From: Fratercula arctica
Lineage: Eukaryota; Chordata; Aves; Charadriiformes; Alcidae
Direction: 5' to 3'
Length of the DNA: 64,000 nt
Assembly: GCA_947846985.1 (NCBI GenBank)
Contig: CANTUZ010000008.1
Coordinates: 23,207,352-23,271,351, forward strand
The translations under genes and the position numbers were made by a program. Shown here in pieces: positions 9,904-19,061 of the stretch. Positions within the stretch are counted from its first letter, which is position 1, and each line of letters begins with the position of its first letter. The notes beneath the pieces are model-generated. The model was given only the letters and a program-made list of their open reading frames with translations. It had not been told where the DNA came from and ran no database searches.

Positions 9904-10386
9904 GTGGAAGGAGATCAAAGCACAGTACCAGCAAGAACAGGGAGTCCGCATGCACTCTTGCTAACAAGGACTCTTTTGCTGCCAAGGATTCTTGAAAACA
10001 AGGACTCCCTCGCTGCCAAGGATAAGTTTAATAATGCTACTAGTACAGCTATTTCTGAGTTATTGCTAGATGTAGATAGTATTCAACATGTGACGCTGCA
10101 AAACGGAGCTGCTATTGATTTCTTGCTTTTAGCTCATGGACACGGTTGTCAAGATTTTAAAGGACTGTGCTGTATGAATCTAAGTGACCACTCCAAATCC
10201 ATCCATGCCCAGTTGCAAGAACTGCATCAACCGAGCCAGCAACTTGTGGAGACCACTGGGTGAAATCTCTTTGCTGGATGGACTTGGGGGTGGGGTTGGT
10301 TGAAGGAAATTATACTCATTGTCTGTGTGGAAGGAATCTGTCTGTTATGTTTAGTATGCTGTTTGCTATGTTTAATAAGCATTATA
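9904..10386 (+). pseudogene. env: Endogenous retroviral env transmembrane subunit remnant
   Basis: The frame contains the conserved ectodomain stretch [17 protein letters not shown] followed by a CX6CC motif (10147-10173), the disulfide motif of covalently linked gamma/alpha-type transmembrane subunits. One in-frame stop (10261-10263) interrupts it. The same frame then shows a tryptophan-rich membrane-proximal segment (10273-10305) and a hydrophobic anchor (about 10309-10386), followed by another stop. Surface subunit and signal peptide are not recognisable. It lies upstream of integrase, which is the wrong order for a simple provirus. Confidence 0.82.
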
Positions 10387-10551
10387 TGATCAGTTGCAGA
10401 TGCTGCTTTGCATCATACCCTTGTACGAGTTGTAGAATATCATTGTGTCCCAACTATGGGCCACGGGGTGGCATGTGTAAGGGATAATAGAGGATGGTTC
10501 AAGTGAGACATGACAGAGAATTACTAGTTGAACCAAACCCAGTATACACGT

Positions 10552-10564
10552 AGGGAAAAAGGGA
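10552..10564 (+). other. Possible inner polypurine tract
   Basis: agggaaaaaggga lies just after the env remnant and 8 bp before the TG of the LTR-like block at 10573. That position fits a polypurine tract of a second retrovirus. It is suggestive only. Confidence 0.4.
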
Positions 10565-10572
10565 CTCAGTAC

Positions 10573-10899
10573 TGTTGCTGAAAAACTGTATGTGTATCCA
10601 TGAGAACCTAACTTTCAAAGAAGGTAACAAGGAGGGAGTGCAAGGTAGTCAGGTATCAGACATCCGCAGTTAGCAAAGCTGGATCATGAGTCTGGTGAGG
10701 CTCGCTGCATGCGCTGGCCATGCATGCAGTGACCCTAGCCTGTACTTTTCCACTCAATCCAGGGCAGGATATAAGGGGGCTGTCTTGGGTCGGAGAGAGG
10801 GGGAGAGACATGAGCGCACTTTGAAGATACAGGGGACGCCCTGAAGCGCTGTGTCTGCCCCCCCGTCCCCTGTAAGTTCCACGTTCATTAACCCCAACA
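10573..10899 (+). repeat. Second LTR-like block inside ERV1
   Basis: Bounded by tgttgctgaaa and ttaaccccaaca, it follows an env remnant and a purine tract. It has a TATA-like gatataagg at 10769-10777 and a GC-rich downstream part resembling R/U5. It does not match the outer ERV1 LTRs. No clear aataaa is present (cattaac near the end may be degenerate). It is best read as the 3' LTR of a different retrovirus joined or inserted into ERV1. Confidence 0.45.
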
Positions 10900-10900
10900 G

Positions 10901-11660
10901 CTCAGAAGGCATTACAGCACATTGTAGATTTGTTTATGATACATCAAAAATTTCAACCTTACGCCCTGATAGGACAGTGGGATGATACTGCATTAGAGTG
11001 AGTATTTTTGCCACATACCTTTTCAAAAAACAGTAACTATGATGATTGAACTGTTAGCATGATTGATTTCACAGGGTCGTTTGCGCTGTCAGCAGCTGGC
11101 TCCTCTGCCATCATTTGCGGGGGTTAACCCGTGAGAGATTACACCTGATGAATTTTGGCAATCCGATGTTATGCACATTATGGAATTTGGACGTTTGCAC
11201 TATGTACATGTTTCAGTTGATTTGTTTTCTCACCTTCTTATAGCTACTGCTCCTACAGGACAGAAGGCTCATGATGTTATTCGACATTGGTTGGAATGCA
11301 TTGCAGTCATGGGAGTATCGAAAACTGTAAAAACTGATAACAGACCAGCTTCTGTGTTCGCTAAAATACAGGGCTCTTTACAGACATGGGGTATCAAACG
11401 TGTCACCGGTATTCCTCATTCCCCAACTGGGCAAGCAATTCTGAAACGTATTCATCATACCTTAAAACCCATGCTTGATAAACGAAAAAGGGGGAATCCT
11501 GTCAGTATGACACCTCAAGAGTGATTGTATAAAGCAACTTATGTTTTAAATTTTCTAAACATGTCATCTTTGTCATCCAATGCTTGTCATGTGCTGTATT
11601 TTAGGCTGCTTACAGAAAATAGTGCAAAAAATGATTAATCAAGCTTTTATTGTAGAAAAA
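10901..11660 (+). pseudogene. pol: ERV1 pol remnant: RT connection and integrase core
   Basis: The segment reads as the end of reverse transcriptase (KALQHIVDLFMIHQKFQ; an SQGRLRCQQLA stretch near 11075-11100) fused almost directly to the integrase core. RNase H and the integrase zinc domain appear deleted. In the core the first catalytic Asp is at 11165-11167 and the second (TDN) at 11336-11338. The expected Glu, exactly 35 residues further, is Lys (aaa, 11444-11446), so the active site is lost. A stop (tga, near 11130) interrupts the frame and another follows at 11522. The decayed C-terminus runs to the polypurine tract with no env between. Confidence 0.8.
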
Positions 11661-11662
11661 AT

Positions 11663-11675
11663 AAAAAAGGGGGAA
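11663..11675 (+). other. ERV1 polypurine tract
   Basis: aaaaaagggggaa ends one base before the 3' LTR TG at 11677. This is the expected plus-strand primer site. Confidence 0.85.
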
Positions 11676-11676
11676 T

Positions 11677-12087
11677 TGTGGAGATAGAGAGTAGCGTAGG
11701 GAATCTGTTTGGCCTTGATGAAACAAAGCTGTACCCGTGAGAGGCGCCTTGAGAGAAAAGTTAAGCAAGTGCCAGGAGATATCAGCAAGGAAAGGAATGT
11801 GAAAAGCAAAGCTGCTGCTCCGCGTGAACAGTCAGAGACAACCAGTTAGAAGACACTGAGAAGCGCGTGGCAATCGACCTTCAACCTATCAGCAGGATGC
11901 TGCCTGCGCGTGGACAGCTCGTGAAAATAGCATGCAGCCAATCAGTAGGAGTTAGAGCGTGTGAACACATAGCATAATACTATAAATGTAACGATTAAGC
12001 TGAATAAAGTTGGAATTGACTTGCATCATATTGGTGCATTCGTCTTTCCCTGTGCCCGCACGACTGAGAGTCGGTTTGGACCCAGCA
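11677..12087 (+). repeat. ERV1 3' LTR
   Basis: 411 bp, tgtggagataga to ggacccagca, the same LTR as 6679-7082. It carries an extra 7 bp (acacata) upstream of the TATA box and 13 substitutions, nearly all transitions. It is directly followed by the second target duplication cccatc (12088-12093) and then CR1. Confidence 0.95.
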
Positions 12088-13687
12088 CCCATCTCCAAAG
12101 GGAGGTGGTGAAGGACCTGCTCCAACAGCTGGACATGCATGAGTCTATGGGGTGGGATGGGATCCACCCAAGGGTGCTGAGGGAACTGATGGAATTGCTC
12201 ACCAAGCCACTTTCCATCATTTACCAGCAGTCCTAGCAAACGGGGGAGGTCCCAGTTGACTGGTGTCTAGCAAATGTGATGCCCATCCACAAGAAGGGCT
12301 GGAAGGATGATCTGGGGAACTACAGACCTGTCAGCCTGACCTCGGTGCTTGGTAAGGTCATGGAACAGATCATCCTGAGTGCCATTATGCAGCACATGAA
12401 GGACAACCAGGCAATCAGGCCCAGTCAGCATGGGTTCATGAAAGGCAGGTCCTGCTTGACAAACCTGATCTCATTCTATGACAAAGTGACCCTCTTGGTG
12501 GATGAGGGAAAGGCTGTGGATATTGTTTACCTGGGCTTTAGTAAGGCCTTTGATATGGTTTCCCACAGCATCCTCCTGGAGAAACTCTGCCCATGGCTTG
12601 GACAGGAGTACTCTATGCTGGGTTAAAAACTGGCTGGAGGGCCGGGCCCAGAGAGTGGTGGTGAATGGAGTTAAATCCAGTTGGCAGCTGGTCACAAGTG
12701 TTGTTCCCCAGGGCTCTGTACTGGGGCCAGTTCTGTTTAATATCTTTATCAATGATCTGGACGAGGGGATTGAGTGCACCCTCAGTCAGTTTGCAGATGA
12801 CACCAAGTTGGGTGGGAGTGTTGACCTCCTTGAGGGTAGAAAGGCTCTGCAGAGGGATCTGGACAGGCTGGATTGATGGCCCGAGGCCAATGGTATGAGG
12901 TTCAATAAGGCCAAGTGCCGGGTTCTGCATTTGCGTCACAACAACTCCATGCAGTGCTACAGGCTTGGGGAAGAGTGGTCAGACAGCTGCTCGGCAGAAA
13001 AGGACCTGGGGGTGTTGGTTGACTGCCGGCTCAATATGAGCCAGCAGTGTGCCCAGGTGGCCAAGAAGGCCAACAGCACCCTGGCCTGTATCAGGAACAG
13101 CATGGTGAGTAGGACTAGGGAAGTGATTGTCCCCCTGTACTCTGCACTGGTGAGGCCCCACCTTGAGTACTGTGTCCAGGTTTGAGCCCCTCACTACAAA
13201 AAAGACATTGAGGTGCATTGAGGTGCTGGACCGTGTCCAGAGAAGGGCAACAAAGCCAGTGAGGGGTCTGGAGAATAAGTCTTATGAGGAGTGGCTGAGG
13301 GAGCTGGGATTGTTTAGCCTAGAGAAAAGGAGGCTGAGGGGAGACCTTATTGCTCTCTACAACTACCTGAAAGGAGGTTGTAGAGAGGTGGGGGTCGGTC
13401 CCTTCTCCCAAGTAACAGGTGATAGGACAAGAGGAAATGTCCTCAAGTTGTGCCAGGGGAGGTTTAGACTGGATATTAGGAAAAATTTTTACACTGAAAG
13501 GGTTATTAAGCATTGGAACAGGCTGCCCAGGGAAGTGGTTGAGGCACCATCCCTGGAGGTATTTGAAAGACGGCTAAACATAGTGCTTAGAGATATGGCT
13601 TAGTGATGTTTTTTGTCACAGTTAGGTTGATGGTTGGATTAGATCACCTGAAAGGTTCCTTCCAACCTAGGCAATTCTATGATTCTA
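12088..13687 (+). mobile_element. CR1 LINE, 3' half of the split copy
   Basis: This continues the CR1 begun at 5961, running through the reverse transcriptase and C-terminal domain to the 3' UTR. It ends with ccttccaacctaggcaattc and a partial attctatg repeat (to about 13687), the standard CR1 3' terminus. Continuity is shown by the shared cccatc at the junctions. Confidence 0.95.
12094..13603 (+). pseudogene. CR1 reverse transcriptase remnant
   Basis: Frames at 12276-12626, 12502-12876, 12895-13185 and 13163-13603 together cover the LINE reverse transcriptase. Landmarks are [54 protein letters not shown] and the catalytic FADD (12790-12801). The C-terminal part ([36 protein letters not shown]) reaches the stop near 13601. 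Stops and frameshifts (for example 12234-12236, near 12600, 12876, 13185) inactivate it. Confidence 0.9.
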
Positions 13688-14569
13688 AGGCATGATAGGA
13701 ACAAGTCTTTAGTTCATATCAAAGTCAGATTATTTTCATCCCTGAATATACTACCATTTATTGAAAACAAGCCAATATATTGTTGATTTGAGCACATATT
13801 ACTGATGCATCACACATTATTTGGCAGAAGCAATATGGTTGCATCTTCGGAATATTGACAAAAGCAGCAAGTAACGTAAGGTTGAAGGAGGCATTCCCTT
13901 TGGACATTTTCACTAGCGATGAGTGTGTTTGTTTATTGTTTTCAACTGGCTCATATATCAGTCATTCCACAATTTATTTCCCTGGCTCCAATGTCATCCT
14001 GTTTTGCTGGTTTTAGATGCAGGTTTCTGGTACGGCAAGTGCCTCGTAGGCAGTGTTTGTAAAGCACTGCAGGTCAGTTCTGATGATCTGGTCAGTAAGC
14101 CACCAAATTATTGATGTTTTGAAAGTGGTCAGTGTTTGCAGTGGCTTCTAAATATCCTCCTTGGTTTTGGGATAAAATATTTAGCCTTGTCACATAAATA
14201 TGGCTCTGCATTTTGGAGAAAAAGGGCGACAAAGGATTTTTGACTGTTTCTTCCTCTTCTATTACAAAGTTCAAGCATTACCAGGTAATAGCGTCAATGT
14301 TTTGGAAATTAATGGTAGAATGTTCCTTTTCATTACCTTCAGTTCTGCCGGTTGTACGCTTCTCTCAGTACGCTTTGAGAAATTTATTTAGGTTTTACCC
14401 CCATTCCTTTTTACTGTGTATAACTTGAGACTCCCAGTTCATATTAATTGCTATAATCTTGTCTTTCATTTGTTTTATGTACATATGGTCTCCTTTGGAA
14501 ATCTCTAATTTGCATTACCAATGTGTCTGTACTCCTCCCAAAATCAGCAAAATGAAGTTTCCACATTAT
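13688..14569. other. Unique sequence, no gene seen
   Basis: AT-rich sequence between a CR1 end and a solo LTR. The short frames have no recognisable features. Confidence 0.6.
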
Positions 14570-14574
14570 ACTTG

Positions 14575-15218
14575 TGTTATGGTTTGAGAAAACCCATAAC
14601 AATTTATTGTCGTTTAGACAATTATTCTATCACCTGATGACCCCTCCACACCTGGAAAAGGGAATCGGGGAAAGCAAGGAAACACAAGGGTTGAAATATA
14701 AATAGATTTAATAGGATAAAAGTAAATAATTAACAGTAATACTAAACAACCAGTGTTAATCCTGACAATAATATAAGATATACAAGAATTATACTCAGCC
14801 AATTATATCAGTAGGACACTGTGCACTCCCAGCAGTGGACAGCAAATGTCAGACACTGCGAGCGCAACGGCTTTGGGAGGAAGGGAAGGCCTCAGGGGTC
14901 TGGCACTGGGGCAAGGAGTTCTCTGGACTGTTGCCATCAAGGGAGAGAGAAACTACACAGCAAACTTTCTAATTTATATAGAATGTGATGTTCGTGGTAT
15001 GAAATAATCCTGTTGGCCAGCCTTGGTCAAATGCCCAGGCCTCGCTCTTCCTCATCCCTGAAACTGACAAGGCTTGAAAACACTGAGACCTTGAATCCCA
15101 CATAGCCTAGTTGGCTATAACATAAATATTTTCACAAATTCAGACACTAGAGTCCTAAAAGTGGAGTTTTCCCCAGCATTAGAAGAGAGATTAGTCCTGT
15201 GTTGCTCAACCCAGGATA
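14575..15218 (-). mobile_element. Solo LTR (644 bp), minus strand, TSD acttg
   Basis: On the plus strand it runs from tgttatggtttgag to ctcaacccaggata. In sense orientation it starts tatcctgggttgagc (expected tgtcctggg) and ends ctcaaaccataaca. The flanks carry a perfect 5-bp duplication acttg (14570-14574 and 15219-15223). A 5-bp duplication and a tgtcctgg-type start fit avian ERV-L/class III LTRs. There is no internal viral sequence, so it is a solo LTR. Confidence 0.85.
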
Positions 15219-15509
15219 ACTTGTATTTTGCCTATTATTTGAAATATCTCTTTCAGCTTTTCAATAGAATCATGAACAAGACTTTCTCATTAAAACAAGT
15301 TTCATTATAGTGTGTTTTAATGTACTACTTTAAATGTTTCAGTAGATGTGGGCTGTACATACTAATTATTAAAACTAATTATTAAAAAAAATTAAAAATA
15401 CAAGACATTTGACCTCCCCCCCCAACTAGTGGATTTTTGGAGTATAATATCTTTCTAGAAAAGCTTAATTTACTATTACTTCCTTTCAAAAGGATATTCC
15501 CAGATGTAC

Positions 15510-15822
15510 CGTCGTGGTTTGGCCTCAGATGGCAACAAAGAACCACGTGTTGCTCGCTCAGTGCTTCCCGGTATGGGAAGGATCAAAAGGGTTGAAACAA
15601 AGGCAGTTTAACAGAACAGCAAAGGGAACAAGAAAACAATAACACCAACAGGGAAATATACAAATGCGATTACGGAACCGCCGCTCCCTGCCGGTCCGGA
15701 CCCGGGACGCGCCAGCCTGCTCCAAAACCCGACTGCCTGCCCCCTCCCTCCTTTTAATCTCAGGGTGGGCGTGGCTCACATGGCATGGAATACTTAACCC
15801 TGTCCCTGCCGGAACCAGGACA
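15510..15822 (-). mobile_element. Solo LTR of the ERV2 family, TSD tgtac
   Basis: 313 bp; its reverse complement (tgtcctggttccggcaggg at the start, ccatctgaggccaaacc near the end) matches the LTRs of the provirus at 25974-32055. Flanks are a perfect 5-bp duplication tgtac (15505-15509 and 15823-15827). The terminal dinucleotide at the left end reads cg rather than tg, a single change. It is CpG-rich, with several intact CpG sites, suggesting fairly recent insertion. Confidence 0.9.
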
Positions 15823-16359
15823 TGTACAAATCTTGAAAATTGGCCAAAATATCAGTCAAGTACTAATAAAAAAAATAAAACAAATAACATTGAACTGCTG
15901 AATCCAGCCAGCTAAGGTTGCTACTCTGTATTAATTGAATTTTTCTTCACATTTTTTAATTTTTTGCAGGTGTTAGTTAACTTTCAAGTGTGTTATTTGG
16001 TGGACGAGAGTTAGCATTATTTATTGCAAAGCAATGCATACGTAGTGTTATTGTTTGGTATGATAAATCAGGCTGACTTGTTTCCTATCCACTTCTTCCT
16101 GGGGATGTAACAAATGAGTATACTGTACATTCTGAAAGCAAGCACATGTCTTAATGGAGCAGCAGGGCATCAAAAGTCCAGTGTTTGATGCAGGACATTG
16201 TTTGTTGTTTGTGCTTTTGGTAATACAGATTATATTAATTGTTAATACAAATGTTGAAACATTAGATGCTAATGGTTGAGCTCAGTTTTGCTTCTGCTGT
16301 ATGAAGCTTTCCATGTTTTAGGGTGACTTACATGAGTTGATGCTTAAGGATAGATGAAG
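15823..16359. other. AT-rich unique sequence
   Basis: Nothing recognisable between the solo LTR and the 5' end of the full-length CR1. Confidence 0.55.
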
Positions 16360-16854
16360 GAGGCATAAACACGCCAACGGTCACTCGCCGAGGGGACCAG
16401 CTCCAGTGCAGGTAAGTCTGTACTGGGGAAAGGAATCGCGGCAAAAAAGGCCAGCAAGGGGCCCATTTCGAGGCTTTTTCAAGCCAGGAAAAGTGGCCAG
16501 CCCGAGCTGGTCCTCGACACTTCCGGGGGGTGGTGACAGCTGAGGAGGCACGGGGCGGAGCCAGCACCCCTGACGGCAGGTCTGAACGAGCAGGGGGTGG
16601 GACCACTCCCCCCTCATAAAAGAAGCACTTCAGGAGTGCAGCAACCACGTTGTTGCGCACTGAGCAAATGAGCAGCGAGCAGGTGCTGCCTGGGCATCAA
16701 CCGCGGAACCACCCGGGAGCACCAGAGGAGGGTGCCTGTCGGCGAGGCGGTAGCAGCGGTGGGCAGCCACCGTAGAGGGTCACTGTGAGGGGAGGAACGA
16801 GGGGAGAGCAGGCAGGCAGGCAGGCAGGCAGGCTATGTCGACTACAAGGAAAAC
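16360..16854 (+). promoter_or_regulatory. CR1 5' UTR / internal promoter region
   Basis: The GC- and CpG-rich segment upstream of ORF1 contrasts with the AT-rich flank and sits where the CR1 internal promoter lies. It includes a GGCA tandem repeat (16808-16833) just before ORF1. The minus-strand open frames across it are composition artefacts. Confidence 0.6.
16808..16833 (+). repeat. (GGCA)n microsatellite in CR1 5' UTR
   Basis: About six tandem GGCA units just upstream of the CR1 ORF1 start. Confidence 0.9.
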
Positions 16855-17850
16855 ATGGTCGCCACTCGGTCTGTAGCCAAAGCCAAAAGGAATAAAGAGA
16901 CCCAAACAGACCTTATGGAGACACGTGCAGCTGTCCAGGTGGCGGGCTGCATGGAATGTCTGTCACTCTGGCAGGAGGACAGCAAAGACAGCGCCTGTGG
17001 GTGCTGTGACCAGGTCAATGATCTGCTCAGCCTGGTGGCTGAGCTTAGGGAGGAAGTGGACAGACTGAGGACCGTTTGAGAGTGTGAAAGGGAGACTGAT
17101 TGGTGGAGCCACACCCTGCCATCCTTAGGGAAAAAGCAGCAGGCAGAGGCTCCGAGAGGTAGAGGATCCCCTGCCCTCATGTCACCAGACAGAAGGAGGG
17201 GAACTAGGAGAGGATGGGGGGGAATGGAAGCAAGTACCTGCTCAGGGCAGCAGGAGAGTCCCCTCCAGACCTCCCATGCCTCCCCAGGTGCCTGTACAGA
17301 AGAGATATGGGCCTCTGGAGATACATGATGAGAGAACTAAGGATGCTAATAAAGTCCCATCCAGGGAGTTGTCAAAGCAGCCAGCTCCATGCATTCTTAA
17401 GACTGCTTCTGTGAAGAGCAAGAGGAGAGCAGCAGTCATAGGGGGTTCCATTCTGAGGGTAAGTGAGGGTCCCATATGCAGGCCTGCTGCCTCCCTGGGG
17501 TCTGTGTTAAGGATATAACCAGGAAGCTTCCTGGCCTGATACGGCCCTCAGATTAGTACCGTCTTTTGATCTTACAGGCAGACAGTGATGAGCTGGAGAG
17601 TAGAAGTCTGAGGGCAATGAAGAAAGATTTCAGGGCCTTGGGATGGCTTGTCAAGTGTTTGGGAACACAAATTGCGTTCTCCTCTGCCCTTCCAGTTCTG
17701 GGGACTAACGAATGGGTAAACAAGAAAATCGGACAGATCAACACCTGGCTCCAAAACTGGTGCTATAAGCAGGGCTTTGGGTTCTATGATCATAGTTTGA
17801 TCTACAGGACACTGGGCCTGCTTACTAAGAATGGGAAAACCCTATCCTGA
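16855..17850 (+). pseudogene. CR1 ORF1 remnant (zinc-finger-like and SGNH esterase)
   Basis: It starts MVATRSVAKAKRNKETQTD. A Cys-rich part (CMECLSLWQ...CGCCDQV) is followed by a leucine-rich helix (LLSLVAELREEVDRL), then a stop at 17077-17079. A second frame (17276-17518) contains the start of the esterase (RRAAVIGGSILRVSEGPICRP). A third (17566-17850) holds its C-terminus (FSSALPVLG, INTWLQNWCYKQGFGFYDHS, GLLTKNGKTLS). CR1 ORF1 esterases normally show a GDS nucleophile motif and a DGxHL motif; here they read GGS and NGKTL, so catalytic residues are altered. ORF1 binds RNA and assists retrotransposition in intact elements. Confidence 0.8.
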
Positions 17851-17912
17851 AAGGGGAAAAGGGTACTAGGCCAAGAGTTAGCAAGGCTCATGGACAGGGC
17901 TTTAAACTAGAA

Positions 17913-19061
17913 ATGAAGGGGGAAGGGGATAAAACCAGGCCCACTAGTAATGAGCCTAGGGATAAAGGGACAAGGATGGAGGTGAAATTGGTAGCCCAGC
18001 TCAAGTGCGTCTACACGAATGCACGTAGCATGAGCAACAAATGGGATGAGCTGGAAGCCATTGTGCAGCAGGACAGCTATGATGTAGTCGCCATCACGGA
18101 AACATGGTGGGATGACTGTCATGACTGGAATACTGCGATGAATGGCTATAAACTCTTCAGAAGGGATAGGCAAGGAAGGAGAGACAGGGATGTGGCTCTG
18201 TACATTAGGGAATGTTTTGATTGTATAGAGCTAGATTCCAGTGATGATAAAGTCGAGTGTTTATGGGTAAGAATGAAGGGGAAGGCAAATAAGGGAGATC
18301 TTGTTCTGGGAGTATGCTATAGACCACCCAACCAGGATGAGGAGACAAATGAAGTATTCTATAAGCGGCTGGCTGAAGTCTCGCAATCACCAGCTGTTGT
18401 TCTGGTTGGGGACTTCAACCTGCCAAGTATCTGCTGGAAATATAACACATCAGAGAGCACGCAGGCTAGGAGGTTCCTCAAGTGCATGGAAGATAACTTC
18501 CTGACACAACTGGTAGGTGAGCCTACCAGGGGAGGTCCCTCGCTAGATCTACTGTTCACAAACAGAGAAGGACTAGTGGGAGCTGTGGTGGTTGGAGGTC
18601 GTCTTCGGTTTAGTGATCATGAAATGGTCAAGTTTTCAATTCATAGTGATGTAAGGAGGGGGGTTAGCAAAACCTCCACCTTGGACTTCCGGAGGGCGCC
18701 CTTTGGCTTGTTTAGAACACTGGTTGGGAGAGTCCCTTGGGAGATAGTCCTGAAGGGCAGAGGGGTCCAGGAAGGCTGGATGCTCTTCAAGAAGGAAATC
18801 TTAAAGGCCCAGGAGCAGGCTGTCCCTAAGTGTTGCAAGTCTAAAGGGCGGGGAAAATGGCCAGTCTGGATGAATAAGGAACTTCTGATGGGACTTAGGA
18901 ATAAAAGGAGGGCTTACCACCTTTGGAAGAAGGGACAGGCAACTCAGGAGGAGTACAGAGATCGTGTTAGGTTATACAGAGAGAAAATTAGGAAGGCAAA
19001 AGCCCAGCTGGAGCTCAACTTGGCCACTAACATAAAGGACAACAAAAAAAGTTTTTTATAA
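17913..19061 (+). CDS. CR1 ORF2 endonuclease domain, uninterrupted frame
   Basis: A continuous 382-codon frame encodes the apurinic-type endonuclease that nicks target DNA for LINE integration. The expected active-site landmarks are all visible: Asn in VYTNARSM, Glu in AITETWWDD, GVCYRPP, Asp/Asn in VGDFNLP, Asp in SLDLLFTN and the final SDH (FSDHEMVKF). The linker (HLWKKGQATQEEYRD; IRKAKAQLELN) follows. The frame ends at 19059-19061 in KKSFL because an extra base in a T run (near 19050) shifts it; CR1 coding sense resumes in the next frame. The start codon at 17913 is the first ATG and may not be the original one. Confidence 0.85.
   Translation: MKGEGDKTRPTSNEPRDKGTRMEVKLVAQLKCVYTNARSMSNKWDELEAIVQQDSYDVVAITETWWDDCHDWNTAMNGYKLFRRDRQGRRDRDVALYIRECFDCIELDSSDDKVECLWVRMKGKANKGDLVLGVCYRPPNQDEETNEVFYKRLAEVSQSPAVVLVGDFNLPSICWKYNTSESTQARRFLKCMEDNFLTQLVGEPTRGGPSLDLLFTNREGLVGAVVVGGRLRFSDHEMVKFSIHSDVRRGVSKTSTLDFRRAPFGLFRTLVGRVPWEIVLKGRGVQEGWMLFKKEILKAQEQAVPKCCKSKGRGKWPVWMNKELLMGLRNKRRAYHLWKKGQATQEEYRDRVRLYREKIRKAKAQLELNLATNIKDNKKSFL

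Larger units (their letters stand above)
6679..12087 (+). mobile_element. Alpharetrovirus-like endogenous retrovirus (ERV1 here), defective
   Basis: A 5.4-kb provirus with LTRs of 404 bp and 411 bp, a tRNA-Trp primer binding site, a polypurine tract and a perfect 6-bp target duplication, inserted into a CR1. The LTRs differ at 13 aligned positions plus a 7-bp indel, about 3.2% (by-eye count). The internal order is abnormal: gag, unassigned region, env transmembrane remnant, second LTR-like block, pol/integrase remnant. Most of pol (protease and most of RT) is missing. Every frame has stops, so the element is not autonomous. Confidence 0.93.

Noticed and set aside
16328..16660. Minus-strand 110-residue frame in a GC-rich segment
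   Set aside because: It lies over the CR1 5' UTR, where GC-rich composition creates long open frames on both strands.
17913..19061. 382-residue frame as a host DNA-repair endonuclease
   Set aside because: The sequence and neighbours show it is the endonuclease part of CR1 ORF2, not a host repair gene.
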